A program made the position numbers and the translations under genes. The notes beneath the pieces were generated by a model that saw only the letters and a list, made by a program, of their open reading frames with translations, ran no database searches and had not been told where the DNA came from. From NCBI GenBank assembly GCA_016462055.1, contig JAEMTX010000007.1, positions 1-16,580 of the forward strand: a stretch of DNA of 16,580 nt, given 5' to 3'. The DNA is from Acidimicrobiia bacterium. GTDB lineage: Bacteria > Actinomycetota > Acidimicrobiia > Acidimicrobiales > Acidimicrobilacustridaceae. Below are positions 1-7,976 of the stretch, piece after piece; position 1 is the first letter of the stretch; each line of letters opens with the position of its first letter.

Positions 1-425
1 AAGTCACCGTCGACCGAGCTGGATCAATGCTCGGTTCGGGAGCCGTCATTGTGATGGATGAAACCACCGACGCGGTGAAGGCCTGTTTGCGTGTGGTTCG
101 GTTTTTCGCTCGTGAATCCTGCGGCAAATGCACGCCGTGTCGTGAAGGTACGACGTGGCTGCAAAATATTCTCCAGCGAATTCAAGACGGATACGGTCGT
201 CCCACCGATCTTGATTTGCTGATGGACGTTTCCGACAACATTTCTCCTGGAATCACTTGGCCACCGAAGCAGACCACGATCTGCCCGCTTGGACCATCTG
301 CGGTGTCGCCGATTGCTTCCGCAATGCAGCGATTCCGTCCCGAGTTCGAGGCACGTATCGCGCAAGCCGAAGAAGCTCGTCACTCGGTCCCGGTGAACTT
401 CACGAAGGCGTCTTCGCATGGCTGA
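1..425 (+). CDS. nuoF: NADH-quinone oxidoreductase subunit F, 3' end only (set 1)
   Basis: This is the C-terminal part of NuoF, the FMN- and NADH-binding subunit at the tip of complex I. The reading frame is open from base 3 and the start lies outside the window. The visible part is the iron-sulfur domain that holds the 4Fe-4S cluster N3. The Cys-Gly-Lys-Cys-x-Pro-Cys-Arg-Glu-Gly motif has its cysteine codons at 120, 129 and 138, and the fourth ligand is the Cys of ICPLG at 282-284. The spacing matches the family. The FMN and NADH sites would be in the missing N-terminal portion. The stop overlaps the nuoG start by 8 bp, as expected within one operon. Identity is secure; completeness of the gene cannot be judged. 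Confidence 0.95.
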   Translation, partial: VTVDRAGSMLGSGAVIVMDETTDAVKACLRVVRFFARESCGKCTPCREGTTWLQNILQRIQDGYGRPTDLDLLMDVSDNISPGITWPPKQTTICPLGPSAVSPIASAMQRFRPEFEARIAQAEEARHSVPVNFTKASSHG

Positions 426-3096
426 GTCTGGAGTGACCGCAATCGACGGCGTCGCCGTTGAAATCAATGGCGTTGAGTTCATCGCTCGTAAGGGCGAACT
501 CCTTATCGAAGCCGCAGAGCGCGCGGGTACCTACATTCCGCGTTTCTGTCACCACGAGCGCATGAAGCCGGTCGGCATGTGCCGCATGTGTTTGGTCGAG
601 GTCGACACTGGTCGCGGTCCCGCGCTTCAGCCGAGCTGCATGATCGAGTGCACGCCGGGAATGAAAGCCGACACCGAATCTGCAGTGACAAAGAAGGCGC
701 AAGACGGCGTTCTCGAGTTCCTCCTCGCCAATCACCCGCTCGATTGTCCGGTTTGCGATAAGGGCGGCGAATGTCCGCTCCAAGATCAAACAATGGCCTA
801 CGGGCCTGGTGAGAGTCGCTTCATTGAAGAGAAGCGACATTACGAAAAGCCGATTCCGATCAGCGACCTTGTGCTGCTTGATCGGGAACGTTGCATCCTT
901 TGCGATCGATGCACGCGCTTTGCGAAGGATGTTGCCGGCGATCCGCTCATCCACTTCATTCATCGCGGCAACAACACCGAAGTCAACACGTTCCCCGATG
1001 AACCGTTTGCGTCGTACTTCAGTGGCAATACCGTGCAGATCTGCCCGGTGGGTGCGCTTACGGCCACGACCTATCGCTTCAAGGCCCGTCCTTGGGATCT
1101 TGAGACCACCGAATCAACCTGCCAAACCTGTTCGGTTGGCTGTCGTATCTCAATCGATTCCTCACGCGATCAGGTCCAACGATTCGCAGGTGTCGATATC
1201 GATCCGGTCAACTGGGGCTGGCTCTGCGACAAGGGTCGTTTCTCAAGCCAAGTTGTTACCTCAGATGCTCGACTCTCCGAACCACTCGTGCGCGATGGGT
1301 CGAACCTTGTCAAGGCGAAATGGTCCGATGCGCTGAATCGTTTCGCAAGCGCCCTCGACAACGCGTCATCGGCGCAGTCGATCGGGGTTATCGGTGGTTC
1401 ACGTCTGACCAACGAAGACGCATACGCCTGGTCAAAACTTTTCAAGGGCGTTCTCGCTACCGACAACGTCGATGCACAACTCGGCGATGGTCTGCCTGCG
1501 CACGCCGTTCTTGGGCTTCCAGCCGCAACGATTGACGAAGTTTGCGCTCCAGGTGGCACGGTGCTGCTGCTTGGCCCCGACGTCAAAGAAGAACTTCCGG
1601 TTCTTTTCCTCCGACTCCGTCACGCCGCTGTTGAAGATCGCGTCACTCTTGTTGAGGTATCGCCGCGTTCATCTGGGCTTACGTCTCTCACAAAAGCATC
1701 GGTGCACCCACGTCCGGGCGAAACCGCCGATGTTGTTGCTGTACTTATGGGTTCAGCGGCCATCGATCGCGAAATTGGCGGCGTTTCCATCGCCGAACTC
1801 GAGGCGGCGCGCAATTTGCTGAACGCCGCAACCGGTCCGATCACTGTTGTTCTCGGCCGCGCATCGTTGGCGGAAGCTTCCAGTGTGACAGTTGCTGCGG
1901 CGTCAATAGTTCTTGCCGCTCGCCCTGACACCACCTTTCTTTCAGCGCTCCGACGTTCCAATGTCCGTGGCGCTCTCGATATGGGCCTCGCTCCGGGTCT
2001 TCTTCCTGGGCGCGTCACTCTCGACGATGCTCGTGAGTGGTACTCCGAAATCTGGCCTGCACTTCCGGTTGCCGAGGGTCTCGACACTGAAGGCATCCTT
2101 CGCGCTGCCGCCGACGGCCGCATCGATGTACTCGTTCTTCTTGGTGCTGACCCTCTCGCCGATTTCCCCGATGCCGACTTGGCCGAGCGCGGTCTCACAG
2201 GTGCTCGCACCGTGCTGGCGGTCGACACTGCACTCAATGCGTCGAGCAAACGAGCCGATGTCGTGCTCGCAGCAGCAGGCTTTGCTGAGAAGGCGGGTAC
2301 GACAACCAATATCGAAGGTCGCGTCAGCACGCTTTCGCAACGCGTCACTCCGCCCGGTACCGCCCGCGCCGACTGGATGCTCGCCGCCGAGGTTTCGTCA
2401 CGGCTTGGCACCGATCTTGGCTTCGAGAACTTCACCGATGTGCTCGCCGAGATCTCAGCAGTCGCTCCGGCATACCTTGCACTCGATCAGGCCATTGCCG
2501 AGGGTTCGCCCGATGGTGTTCTGCTCCCACTCGATGTTGTTGTGATCATCGATGAAGACGACGACGACATTGTGATCGTTGACGAAACCGTCACGATGTC
2601 CGAAGACGGAGCGGCTGTCGATGTCACTGCTGATGTTGCCGACGACAACGCCGCAGATGCCGGCGACGTCGAAGGACTCATCGAACTGATTGCCGACGAT
2701 TCCGATGTTGCCGGTTCTTTGCCTCCGTTTGTGCAGTTCACCCCGGTCACAAACATTGCGCCGCCGCCTGTCGATTCCTACGGGTTCCGTCTTGTCGCAT
2801 CGCGAAAGCTGTACGACCAAGGAACTCTCGTGCAGTCAGCACCCGCGCTCGCCCCGCTTGCCCCTGGTTCGACGGTTTCTCTCAATCCGTGGGAATTCGA
2901 TCGACTGGGAGTTGCCGAAGGCGGACGTGCTGTTGTTCGTACGGCAAAGGCCTCGGTAAAGGTTGTCGTGCGATCCGATTCCGGCGTGCCTCGTGGCGTT
3001 GCCGCAATGATCGTGAACCAAGCCGACGGCCGCGTAAGCGATCTAGTTTCTGCCGATGAGCTTGTGGCCGAGGTCAGAATCGAGACCGATTCATGA
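418..3096 (+). CDS. nuoG: NADH-quinone oxidoreductase subunit G, with acidic insert (set 1)
   Basis: NuoG (892 aa) carries electrons from NuoF/NuoE towards NuoI in the peripheral arm of complex I. An N-terminal ferredoxin-like domain has Cys44, 55, 58 and 74 for the 2Fe-2S cluster N1b. His106, Cys110, 113 and 119 are the N5 ligands. Cys159, 162, 165 and 209 bind N4. Cys235, 238, 242 and 270 match the extra cluster N7 found in a subset of bacterial NuoG. Residues from about 290 to 690 form the molybdopterin-oxidoreductase-like domain, which carries no cofactor in NuoG, and about 770-892 resemble the molybdopterin-dinucleotide-binding fold. Residues 712-766 between them are an acidic, low-complexity stretch, which makes the protein longer than many homologues. 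The ATG at 418 has GAAGG nine bases upstream and overlaps the nuoF stop. Confidence 0.96.
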   Translation: MAESGVTAIDGVAVEINGVEFIARKGELLIEAAERAGTYIPRFCHHERMKPVGMCRMCLVEVDTGRGPALQPSCMIECTPGMKADTESAVTKKAQDGVLEFLLANHPLDCPVCDKGGECPLQDQTMAYGPGESRFIEEKRHYEKPIPISDLVLLDRERCILCDRCTRFAKDVAGDPLIHFIHRGNNTEVNTFPDEPFASYFSGNTVQICPVGALTATTYRFKARPWDLETTESTCQTCSVGCRISIDSSRDQVQRFAGVDIDPVNWGWLCDKGRFSSQVVTSDARLSEPLVRDGSNLVKAKWSDALNRFASALDNASSAQSIGVIGGSRLTNEDAYAWSKLFKGVLATDNVDAQLGDGLPAHAVLGLPAATIDEVCAPGGTVLLLGPDVKEELPVLFLRLRHAAVEDRVTLVEVSPRSSGLTSLTKASVHPRPGETADVVAVLMGSAAIDREIGGVSIAELEAARNLLNAATGPITVVLGRASLAEASSVTVAAASIVLAARPDTTFLSALRRSNVRGALDMGLAPGLLPGRVTLDDAREWYSEIWPALPVAEGLDTEGILRAAADGRIDVLVLLGADPLADFPDADLAERGLTGARTVLAVDTALNASSKRADVVLAAAGFAEKAGTTTNIEGRVSTLSQRVTPPGTARADWMLAAEVSSRLGTDLGFENFTDVLAEISAVAPAYLALDQAIAEGSPDGVLLPLDVVVIIDEDDDDIVIVDETVTMSEDGAAVDVTADVADDNAADAGDVEGLIELIADDSDVAGSLPPFVQFTPVTNIAPPPVDSYGFRLVASRKLYDQGTLVQSAPALAPLAPGSTVSLNPWEFDRLGVAEGGRAVVRTAKASVKVVVRSDSGVPRGVAAMIVNQADGRVSDLVSADELVAEVRIETDS

Positions 3097-3149
3097 ACTC
3101 GATTCTCGTTGTTATGAAACAGTTCCGTGGAGTTGTTGCTAATGCTTAG
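3093..3149 (+). other. Possible 18-codon coupling ORF between nuoG and nuoH
   Basis: An ATG at 3093 overlaps the nuoG stop (ATGA) and opens an 18-codon frame ending in TAG at 3147-3149, just past the preferred nuoH start at 3142. It would carry ribosomes across the 45-base gap between nuoG and nuoH. There is no evidence that the peptide itself has a function, and a short frame like this can arise by chance. Confidence 0.2.
3129..3132 (+). promoter_or_regulatory. Ribosome binding site deciding the nuoH (set 1) start
   Basis: GGAG lies nine bases before the ATG at 3142. The in-frame GTG at 3127 has no purine-rich site upstream, so the ATG is preferred. Confidence 0.5.
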
Positions 3150-4350
3150 TGGTGATCCGCTTCTCTCCGGACAGATTGACCTCGCTGTCGTGCTTATAGT
3201 CTTGCTCAAGGTCGTCGCTGTTTTTGCGTTCCTTTTGGTGGCGACCATGCTCATGATTTGGTTTGAGCGCAAGGTCGTTAGCGATTTCCAGAATCGTGTC
3301 GGTCCGAATACGGCTGGCCCGTTCGGCATCCTTCAAACACTCGCCGATGGCATCAAGTTCTTTTTCAAAGAAGACCTCATCCCCGACAGGGCGGAACGAC
3401 GCGTCTGCATCCTTGCGCCGCTCCTTACTGTTGTTCCTGCGTTTTTGTTGTTCACGATCGTTCCCTTCGGCGGCGACTTCAGTAATGGGCACGACGGTTC
3501 AGTCGAATTATTTGGCCACACCACGTATCTGCAGTTGGCAGACCCGGCGATTGGCATTCTTTTTGCGCTCGCCATGTCATCAATAGCGGTTTACGGCGTC
3601 ATGCTCGCCGGTTGGTCGTCAGGCTCGAAGTATCCGCTCCTCGGATCCGTGCGTGCTTCCGCACAAATGGTGTCCTACGAAGCTGCACTTGGTCTTTCGG
3701 TATGTGCAGTGGTTCTCACCACAGGCACACTCAGCACGCACGGCATCGTGATGGCCCAGGCCGGCAGCGGCTGGGGCGGATTCATTCCTCATTGGAATTT
3801 GATCGCGACCGGTTTCGTTCCGTTCGTGGTGTTCTTGCTTGCGAGCCAAGCGGAACTCAATCGTCCGCCGTTCGATCTTGTTGAAGCGGAGCAGGAACTC
3901 GTTGGCAGTTATCACACCGAGTATTCGTCTATCCGTTTCGCGCTTTTCTTTGTTGCCGAGTTCATGAACTCGGTCACGATGGCGGCCATTATCGTCACGC
4001 TATTCTTAGGCGGCCCTGCCGGCCCCGCACTTCTCGGTCCGGGTTGGCTCTGGGGAATCATTTGGTTCCTGCTCAAGATGACCGCGTTCCTGTTCTTGTT
4101 TGTCTGGGTTCGCAGCACACTTCCGCGAGTCCGCTACGACCAACTAATGGACCTTGGATGGAAGGTGCTTATTCCTCTTTCTCTCGGATGGTTGCTCCTC
4201 CTCGCCACGTTCTGGGTTGCTCGTGATCAGCAGTGGAACGGATTCGTGACGGTCGCGCTTGGTGCTGTAGTCGGGCTTACCGGTTACGGGCTCCTTAAAG
4301 GCGCGATTGCAACTTCTAAAGCACGTCGACTCGAAGGGGTGGTGGACTGA
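3142..4350 (+). CDS. nuoH: NADH-quinone oxidoreductase subunit H (set 1)
   Basis: NuoH (402 aa from this start) is the membrane subunit that forms the quinone chamber and the first proton path where the peripheral and membrane arms of complex I meet. It is strongly hydrophobic, with multiple membrane helices. Family motifs are plain: WFERK after the first helix (Glu42, Arg43), RVGPNTAGPFG with LADGIKFFFKED, the GWSSGSKYPLLGSVRASAQ segment, and NRPPFDLVEAEQELVGSYHTEYS. The last is the acid-rich loop that couples quinone chemistry to the proton channel. An in-frame GTG at 3127 would add five residues, but GGAG is correctly placed for the ATG at 3142. A C-terminal extension of two further hydrophobic segments (about residues 340-395) makes it longer than the second NuoH in this window (345 aa). 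The stop shares one base with the nuoI start. Confidence 0.95.
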   Translation: MLSGDPLLSGQIDLAVVLIVLLKVVAVFAFLLVATMLMIWFERKVVSDFQNRVGPNTAGPFGILQTLADGIKFFFKEDLIPDRAERRVCILAPLLTVVPAFLLFTIVPFGGDFSNGHDGSVELFGHTTYLQLADPAIGILFALAMSSIAVYGVMLAGWSSGSKYPLLGSVRASAQMVSYEAALGLSVCAVVLTTGTLSTHGIVMAQAGSGWGGFIPHWNLIATGFVPFVVFLLASQAELNRPPFDLVEAEQELVGSYHTEYSSIRFALFFVAEFMNSVTMAAIIVTLFLGGPAGPALLGPGWLWGIIWFLLKMTAFLFLFVWVRSTLPRVRYDQLMDLGWKVLIPLSLGWLLLLATFWVARDQQWNGFVTVALGAVVGLTGYGLLKGAIATSKARRLEGVVD

Positions 4351-5075
4351 TGGGATACCTCGGAGGTTTCCTCGTCAGCCTGCGTCAGATTGGTCGCAAG
4401 CAACGAGTTACGACGCAGTACCCGAAGGAAAAGGCACCAAAGCCGATCCGAGTTCATGGGCGTCATGTACTCAATCGCTACGAAGACGGAATGGAAAAGT
4501 GCATCGGCTGCGAACTCTGCGCCGGCGTCTGTCCTGCGAAATGCATCTTTGTCCGTGGTGCAGATAACCCGATTGACGATCCCGTTTCTCCTGGTGAACG
4601 CTTTGGGTACATCTACGAGATCAATTATCTCCGTTGCATTCACTGCGATCTCTGCGTCGAGGCCTGCCCGACCGAAGCAATTACCGAAACCAAGATGTTC
4701 GAGTTCTCGTTCACTAACCGGGCCGATGCGATCTACACCAAAACTGAACTCGTCGTTGACGACGATGGAATGCCGCAGAAGATGCCTTGGGAAGACTGGC
4801 GCGAAGGCGAAGACCTTCCGACGTCAGCCTGGATGCGCGCTACGTCGCCGTCTGGGTCTGCCGCGTTCGAGGGCGTCGTTGGGTGGTCTGGTGAACTTGG
4901 TTACGGCATTCGCGCTCCGGAAGCCGCGCAGGAGATCAAGGACTCGGTCACGACTCCTCTCGACATGATTGATGAGCATGGCCACGGGCACGAGGACCAC
5001 GCCCCAGGAACCGCTGAACATGTTTCGCCAGGGCACGAGGATCACGCTGACGATGAAAGGGGCGGTGATCTCTGA
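4350..5075 (+). CDS. nuoI: NADH-quinone oxidoreductase subunit I with His-rich tail (set 1)
   Basis: NuoI (241 aa) relays electrons from NuoG to the terminal cluster N2 in NuoB. Two ferredoxin-type motifs supply the ligands of N6a and N6b: Cys51, 54, 57 and 61, and Cys96, 99, 102 and 106, each set ending in Cys-Pro. An N-terminal amphipathic stretch probably lies on the membrane. The core domain is normal, but the protein is longer than many NuoI proteins because of an extension after about residue 150. The extension ends in a tail rich in His, Asp and Glu (residues 208-241, seven His). The start is an ATG in a TGATG junction with nuoH, with GAAGGGG ten bases upstream. The tail looks disordered and might bind metal; that is inference. 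Confidence 0.95.
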   Translation: MGYLGGFLVSLRQIGRKQRVTTQYPKEKAPKPIRVHGRHVLNRYEDGMEKCIGCELCAGVCPAKCIFVRGADNPIDDPVSPGERFGYIYEINYLRCIHCDLCVEACPTEAITETKMFEFSFTNRADAIYTKTELVVDDDGMPQKMPWEDWREGEDLPTSAWMRATSPSGSAAFEGVVGWSGELGYGIRAPEAAQEIKDSVTTPLDMIDEHGHGHEDHAPGTAEHVSPGHEDHADDERGGDL

Positions 5076-5077
5076 TC

Positions 5078-5680
5078 ATGGAGACCGTCGTCTTTATTGT
5101 GAGCGCGCTGATTGTGCTCGCTGGTGGCCTCGGAGTTGTTTCGTCGCGTAATCCGGTGCACGCCGCACTCAGTCTTATCGCCACACTGTTCGGAATCGCA
5201 GTGCTGTTCCTCAACCTAGGTGCGCAACTCCTCGCAGTTGTCCAGGTCATCGTCTACACCGGAGCGATCGTCGTTCTGATTCTGTTCGTCATGATGTTGC
5301 TCGGCGTCGATAGCGAAGAAGACCTCGAAACCGAGCCATTGGTGGGCCAGCGACTTCTTGCCGGCCTTATTGGCCTTCTTTTCTTGGGTGCGGTTCTGGC
5401 CATCATCATCCTGGGCAAAGACGCCATCGTGACGGGATCACAATCAGTCACCGGTGCAATCTCGCCAACGATCTCCAACATCTCGCAAATCGGCACCGCA
5501 CTTTTCACGACCTATGTATTCGCGCTTGAAGTCACTGCGGGTCTTCTCACGATCGCTGTCGTGGGAGCTGTTGTTCTTTCCCGACGCCCGGATGATCTTG
5601 CACCGATTCCGGAGCCCGAATCCATGATCAACATGGGCGACGAACCTCTTACTGCCATTCCCGAGGAAGGAGCGCACTGA
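5078..5680 (+). CDS. nuoJ: NADH-quinone oxidoreductase subunit J (set 1)
   Basis: NuoJ (200 aa) is a small membrane subunit next to NuoK and NuoA; its third helix takes part in the conformational coupling of proton pumping. Five hydrophobic segments are visible. The family signature is present: RNPVHAALSL after the first helix and QVIVYTGAIVVLILFVMML in the third. At residue 50 there is Gln, where many NuoJ proteins have an acidic residue just before the third helix. The hydrophilic C-terminal tail (from about residue 168) is rich in Pro and Glu. The start lies two bases after the nuoI stop, and the stop shares one base with the nuoK start. Confidence 0.93.
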   Translation: METVVFIVSALIVLAGGLGVVSSRNPVHAALSLIATLFGIAVLFLNLGAQLLAVVQVIVYTGAIVVLILFVMMLLGVDSEEDLETEPLVGQRLLAGLIGLLFLGAVLAIIILGKDAIVTGSQSVTGAISPTISNISQIGTALFTTYVFALEVTAGLLTIAVVGAVVLSRRPDDLAPIPEPESMINMGDEPLTAIPEEGAH

Positions 5681-5988
5681 TGGAATCAAACCTTTCCTTG
5701 GCGTACCTGATGCTTTCGGCGATCCTCTTTGTGATCGGTGGTGTTGGCGTGCTTATCCGTCGGAATCCGCTCATCATGATCATGTGCGTCGAACTCATGC
5801 TTAACGCCGTGAATCTTTCGTTCGTGACGTTCGGAAAGATGCTGAATGACATCTCTGGTCAGATCATTGTGTTCTTTGTGATGGTCGTTGCTGCAGCGGA
5901 AGTTGTGATTGGCCTCGCCTTGATTGTGGCGATGGCACGACGTCGTCCCGGCGCTACCGCCGATGACCTCCGGACACTGAGGGGATAA
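5680..5988 (+). CDS. nuoK: NADH-quinone oxidoreductase subunit K (set 1)
   Basis: NuoK (102 aa, usual length) is a three-helix membrane subunit related to MnhC/MrpC antiporter subunits and contributes to a proton path of complex I. The two functionally important membrane glutamates are present: Glu38 in MCVELMLNAVNL and Glu74 in VAAAEVVIGLAL. The ATG is in a TGATG junction with nuoJ and has AAGGAG seven bases upstream. Confidence 0.96.
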   Translation: MESNLSLAYLMLSAILFVIGGVGVLIRRNPLIMIMCVELMLNAVNLSFVTFGKMLNDISGQIIVFFVMVVAAAEVVIGLALIVAMARRRPGATADDLRTLRG

Positions 5989-5993
5989 GGGAC

Positions 5994-7976
5994 ATGGTCG
6001 GTCTGGTCTGGTTAATTCCTGCGCTTCCCTTGGCTGGGTTCTTGCTGTTGGTGTTCTTCGGCAAGCGCATTGGCGAGCCCCGTTCTGGTTGGATCGGCAC
6101 TGGCGCGGTGGCCCTTGCTTTTGTCACCGCTTGTCTCGTGTTCGCTGGGCTTTGGGGAGAGCCAGAACACACCTACGAACTTTCTCTGTTTGAGTGGATT
6201 CCCGCCGGTAATTTCAACGTCGATATCGGCATCCTTCTTGATCCGTTGTCAATGACGATGGCGCTGTTCATCACCGGCATCGCCTCTTTGATTCACCTGT
6301 ACTCCATTGGCTACATGCACGGCGATAGCCGATTCCCACGTTTCTTTACCTACCTGAACTTGTTCGTGTTTTCGATGCTCGTGCTCGTACTGGGCAACAA
6401 CATGGTTCTCACATTCCTTGGGTGGGAAGGCGTGGGTGCGTGTTCGTACTTCCTCATCGCCTTCTGGTTCGAGAAGGAAGAAAACGCCAGCGCCGGTAAG
6501 AAGGCCTTCATCACCAATCGTGTTGGTGACTGGGGCTTCATGATCGCAATCTTCATGACCTTCTTTGCCTTCGGTACGGTCACTTACACCGAGTTCCTTC
6601 CAATGGCTCCTGGGCTTGCTCAGACAACGGCAACCTTCATCGCTCTCATGCTGTTCGTCGGCGCCATCGGCAAGTCGGCGCAGATCCCTTTGTTCATCTG
6701 GCTGCCCGACGCTATGGCTGGCCCTACACCAGTGTCTGCACTTATTCACGCAGCCACCATGGTTACCGCCGGGGTTTACCTGCTGGTTCGAGTCAATCCG
6801 ATCCTCGCGGCATCGGCTTCATGGATTCCATGGATGATCGCCATCGTCGGTATCGCAACAGCATTTCTCGCCGCGACGATTGCTATGGCTCAACAGGACA
6901 TCAAGAAGGTCCTCGCATACTCAACCGTTAGTCAGCTCGGATACATGTTTTTGGCTATAGGTGTCGGTGGATACACCGCAGCGATCTTCCACATGATCAC
7001 GCACGCATTTTTCAAGGCGTTGCTCTTCCTTGGTGCTGGTTCAGTCATCCACGGCATGCACGATGAGCAAGACATGCGCCGCATGGGTGCTTTGCGCAAA
7101 GTCATGCCGGTCACCGCAGTCACGTTCATTATTGGCTGGCTTGCTATCGCCGGTGTCCCGCCGTTCTCAGGATTCTGGTCGAAGGACGACATCCTTGCGT
7201 ATGCACTCCATAAGAGCCCGATCCTCTATGTGATTGGTCTCATCACTGCATTGCTCACTGCGTTCTATATGAGCCGTCTCGTATTCCGCATCTTCTATGG
7301 CGATGCACGTTGGGGTGAATCAGTCGAGGGTGAACTCGCCAATCTCAAGGCTCATACGGCTGCCGATGTCACCGAATCGGATGATCACGCAGACGCACCC
7401 GACGATGCACATGCTGGCGCTGGCCACGGTTCGGTGCATCCGCACGAATCGAAGTGGCCAATGTTGGTCCCGCTTATCGTGCTGGCGTTCTTCGCCGCTA
7501 TTGCCGGGTTCTTGAACCTTCCGTTCACTCACAACCTTGAGTTCCTCAACAACTGGCTTGAGCCGGTCGTTGGCGAGAACCAAGCGAACTTTGATCTTGG
7601 CGCCTTTCAGCTCACCTTTGAACTCGTACTCTCAACGACGATCGCACTGCTCGGTATCTTCGCCGCCTACATGGTGTACCTGAAGAACAAAGTGGATCCG
7701 CGACGCATTGAACTCCCGTTCTTCGCCAACGGCTGGTACATCGATCAGAGCATCACCAAGTTCATGGGCGGCGCTGGTCGCAAAGGATTCGAACTCATCG
7801 CGATGTTCGACAAGGTGGTTATCGATGGCGCCGTTAATGGTGTCGGTCGGGCTACTCGTGGCGGTGCCGCCCGACTCCGTTCCATCGAGAACGGTTATGT
7901 GCGCTGGTATGCACTCATGATCGGCATTGGTGCGGTCCTCCTCGTCGCCTTCGCAATGACGCAGGTGAGCTTCTGA
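5994..7976 (+). CDS. nuoL: NADH-quinone oxidoreductase subunit L (set 1)
   Basis: NuoL (660 aa) is the distal proton-pumping subunit of the complex I membrane arm, homologous to Mrp antiporter subunits. The key channel residues are visible: Glu145 in FLGWEGVGACSYFLIAFW and Lys227 in GKSAQIPLFIWLPDAMAGPTPVSAL. The C-terminal part carries the sequence expected for the long lateral helix and the final membrane anchor. It is somewhat longer than the E. coli protein (613 aa). Part of the excess is a hydrophilic loop at about residues 450-490 rich in His, Asp and Ala (His454, 465, 473, 478, 482, 484). The start lies five bases after the nuoK stop, with GGGG about nine bases upstream. The stop shares one base with the nuoM start. 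Confidence 0.96.
   Translation: MVGLVWLIPALPLAGFLLLVFFGKRIGEPRSGWIGTGAVALAFVTACLVFAGLWGEPEHTYELSLFEWIPAGNFNVDIGILLDPLSMTMALFITGIASLIHLYSIGYMHGDSRFPRFFTYLNLFVFSMLVLVLGNNMVLTFLGWEGVGACSYFLIAFWFEKEENASAGKKAFITNRVGDWGFMIAIFMTFFAFGTVTYTEFLPMAPGLAQTTATFIALMLFVGAIGKSAQIPLFIWLPDAMAGPTPVSALIHAATMVTAGVYLLVRVNPILAASASWIPWMIAIVGIATAFLAATIAMAQQDIKKVLAYSTVSQLGYMFLAIGVGGYTAAIFHMITHAFFKALLFLGAGSVIHGMHDEQDMRRMGALRKVMPVTAVTFIIGWLAIAGVPPFSGFWSKDDILAYALHKSPILYVIGLITALLTAFYMSRLVFRIFYGDARWGESVEGELANLKAHTAADVTESDDHADAPDDAHAGAGHGSVHPHESKWPMLVPLIVLAFFAAIAGFLNLPFTHNLEFLNNWLEPVVGENQANFDLGAFQLTFELVLSTTIALLGIFAAYMVYLKNKVDPRRIELPFFANGWYIDQSITKFMGGAGRKGFELIAMFDKVVIDGAVNGVGRATRGGAARLRSIENGYVRWYALMIGIGAVLLVAFAMTQVSF

Noticed and set aside
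1620..2435. Minus-strand open frame (271 codons) opposite nuoG
   Set aside because: Composition is Ser/Arg/Ala-rich, typical of a shadow frame, with no domain and no ribosome site that stands out.
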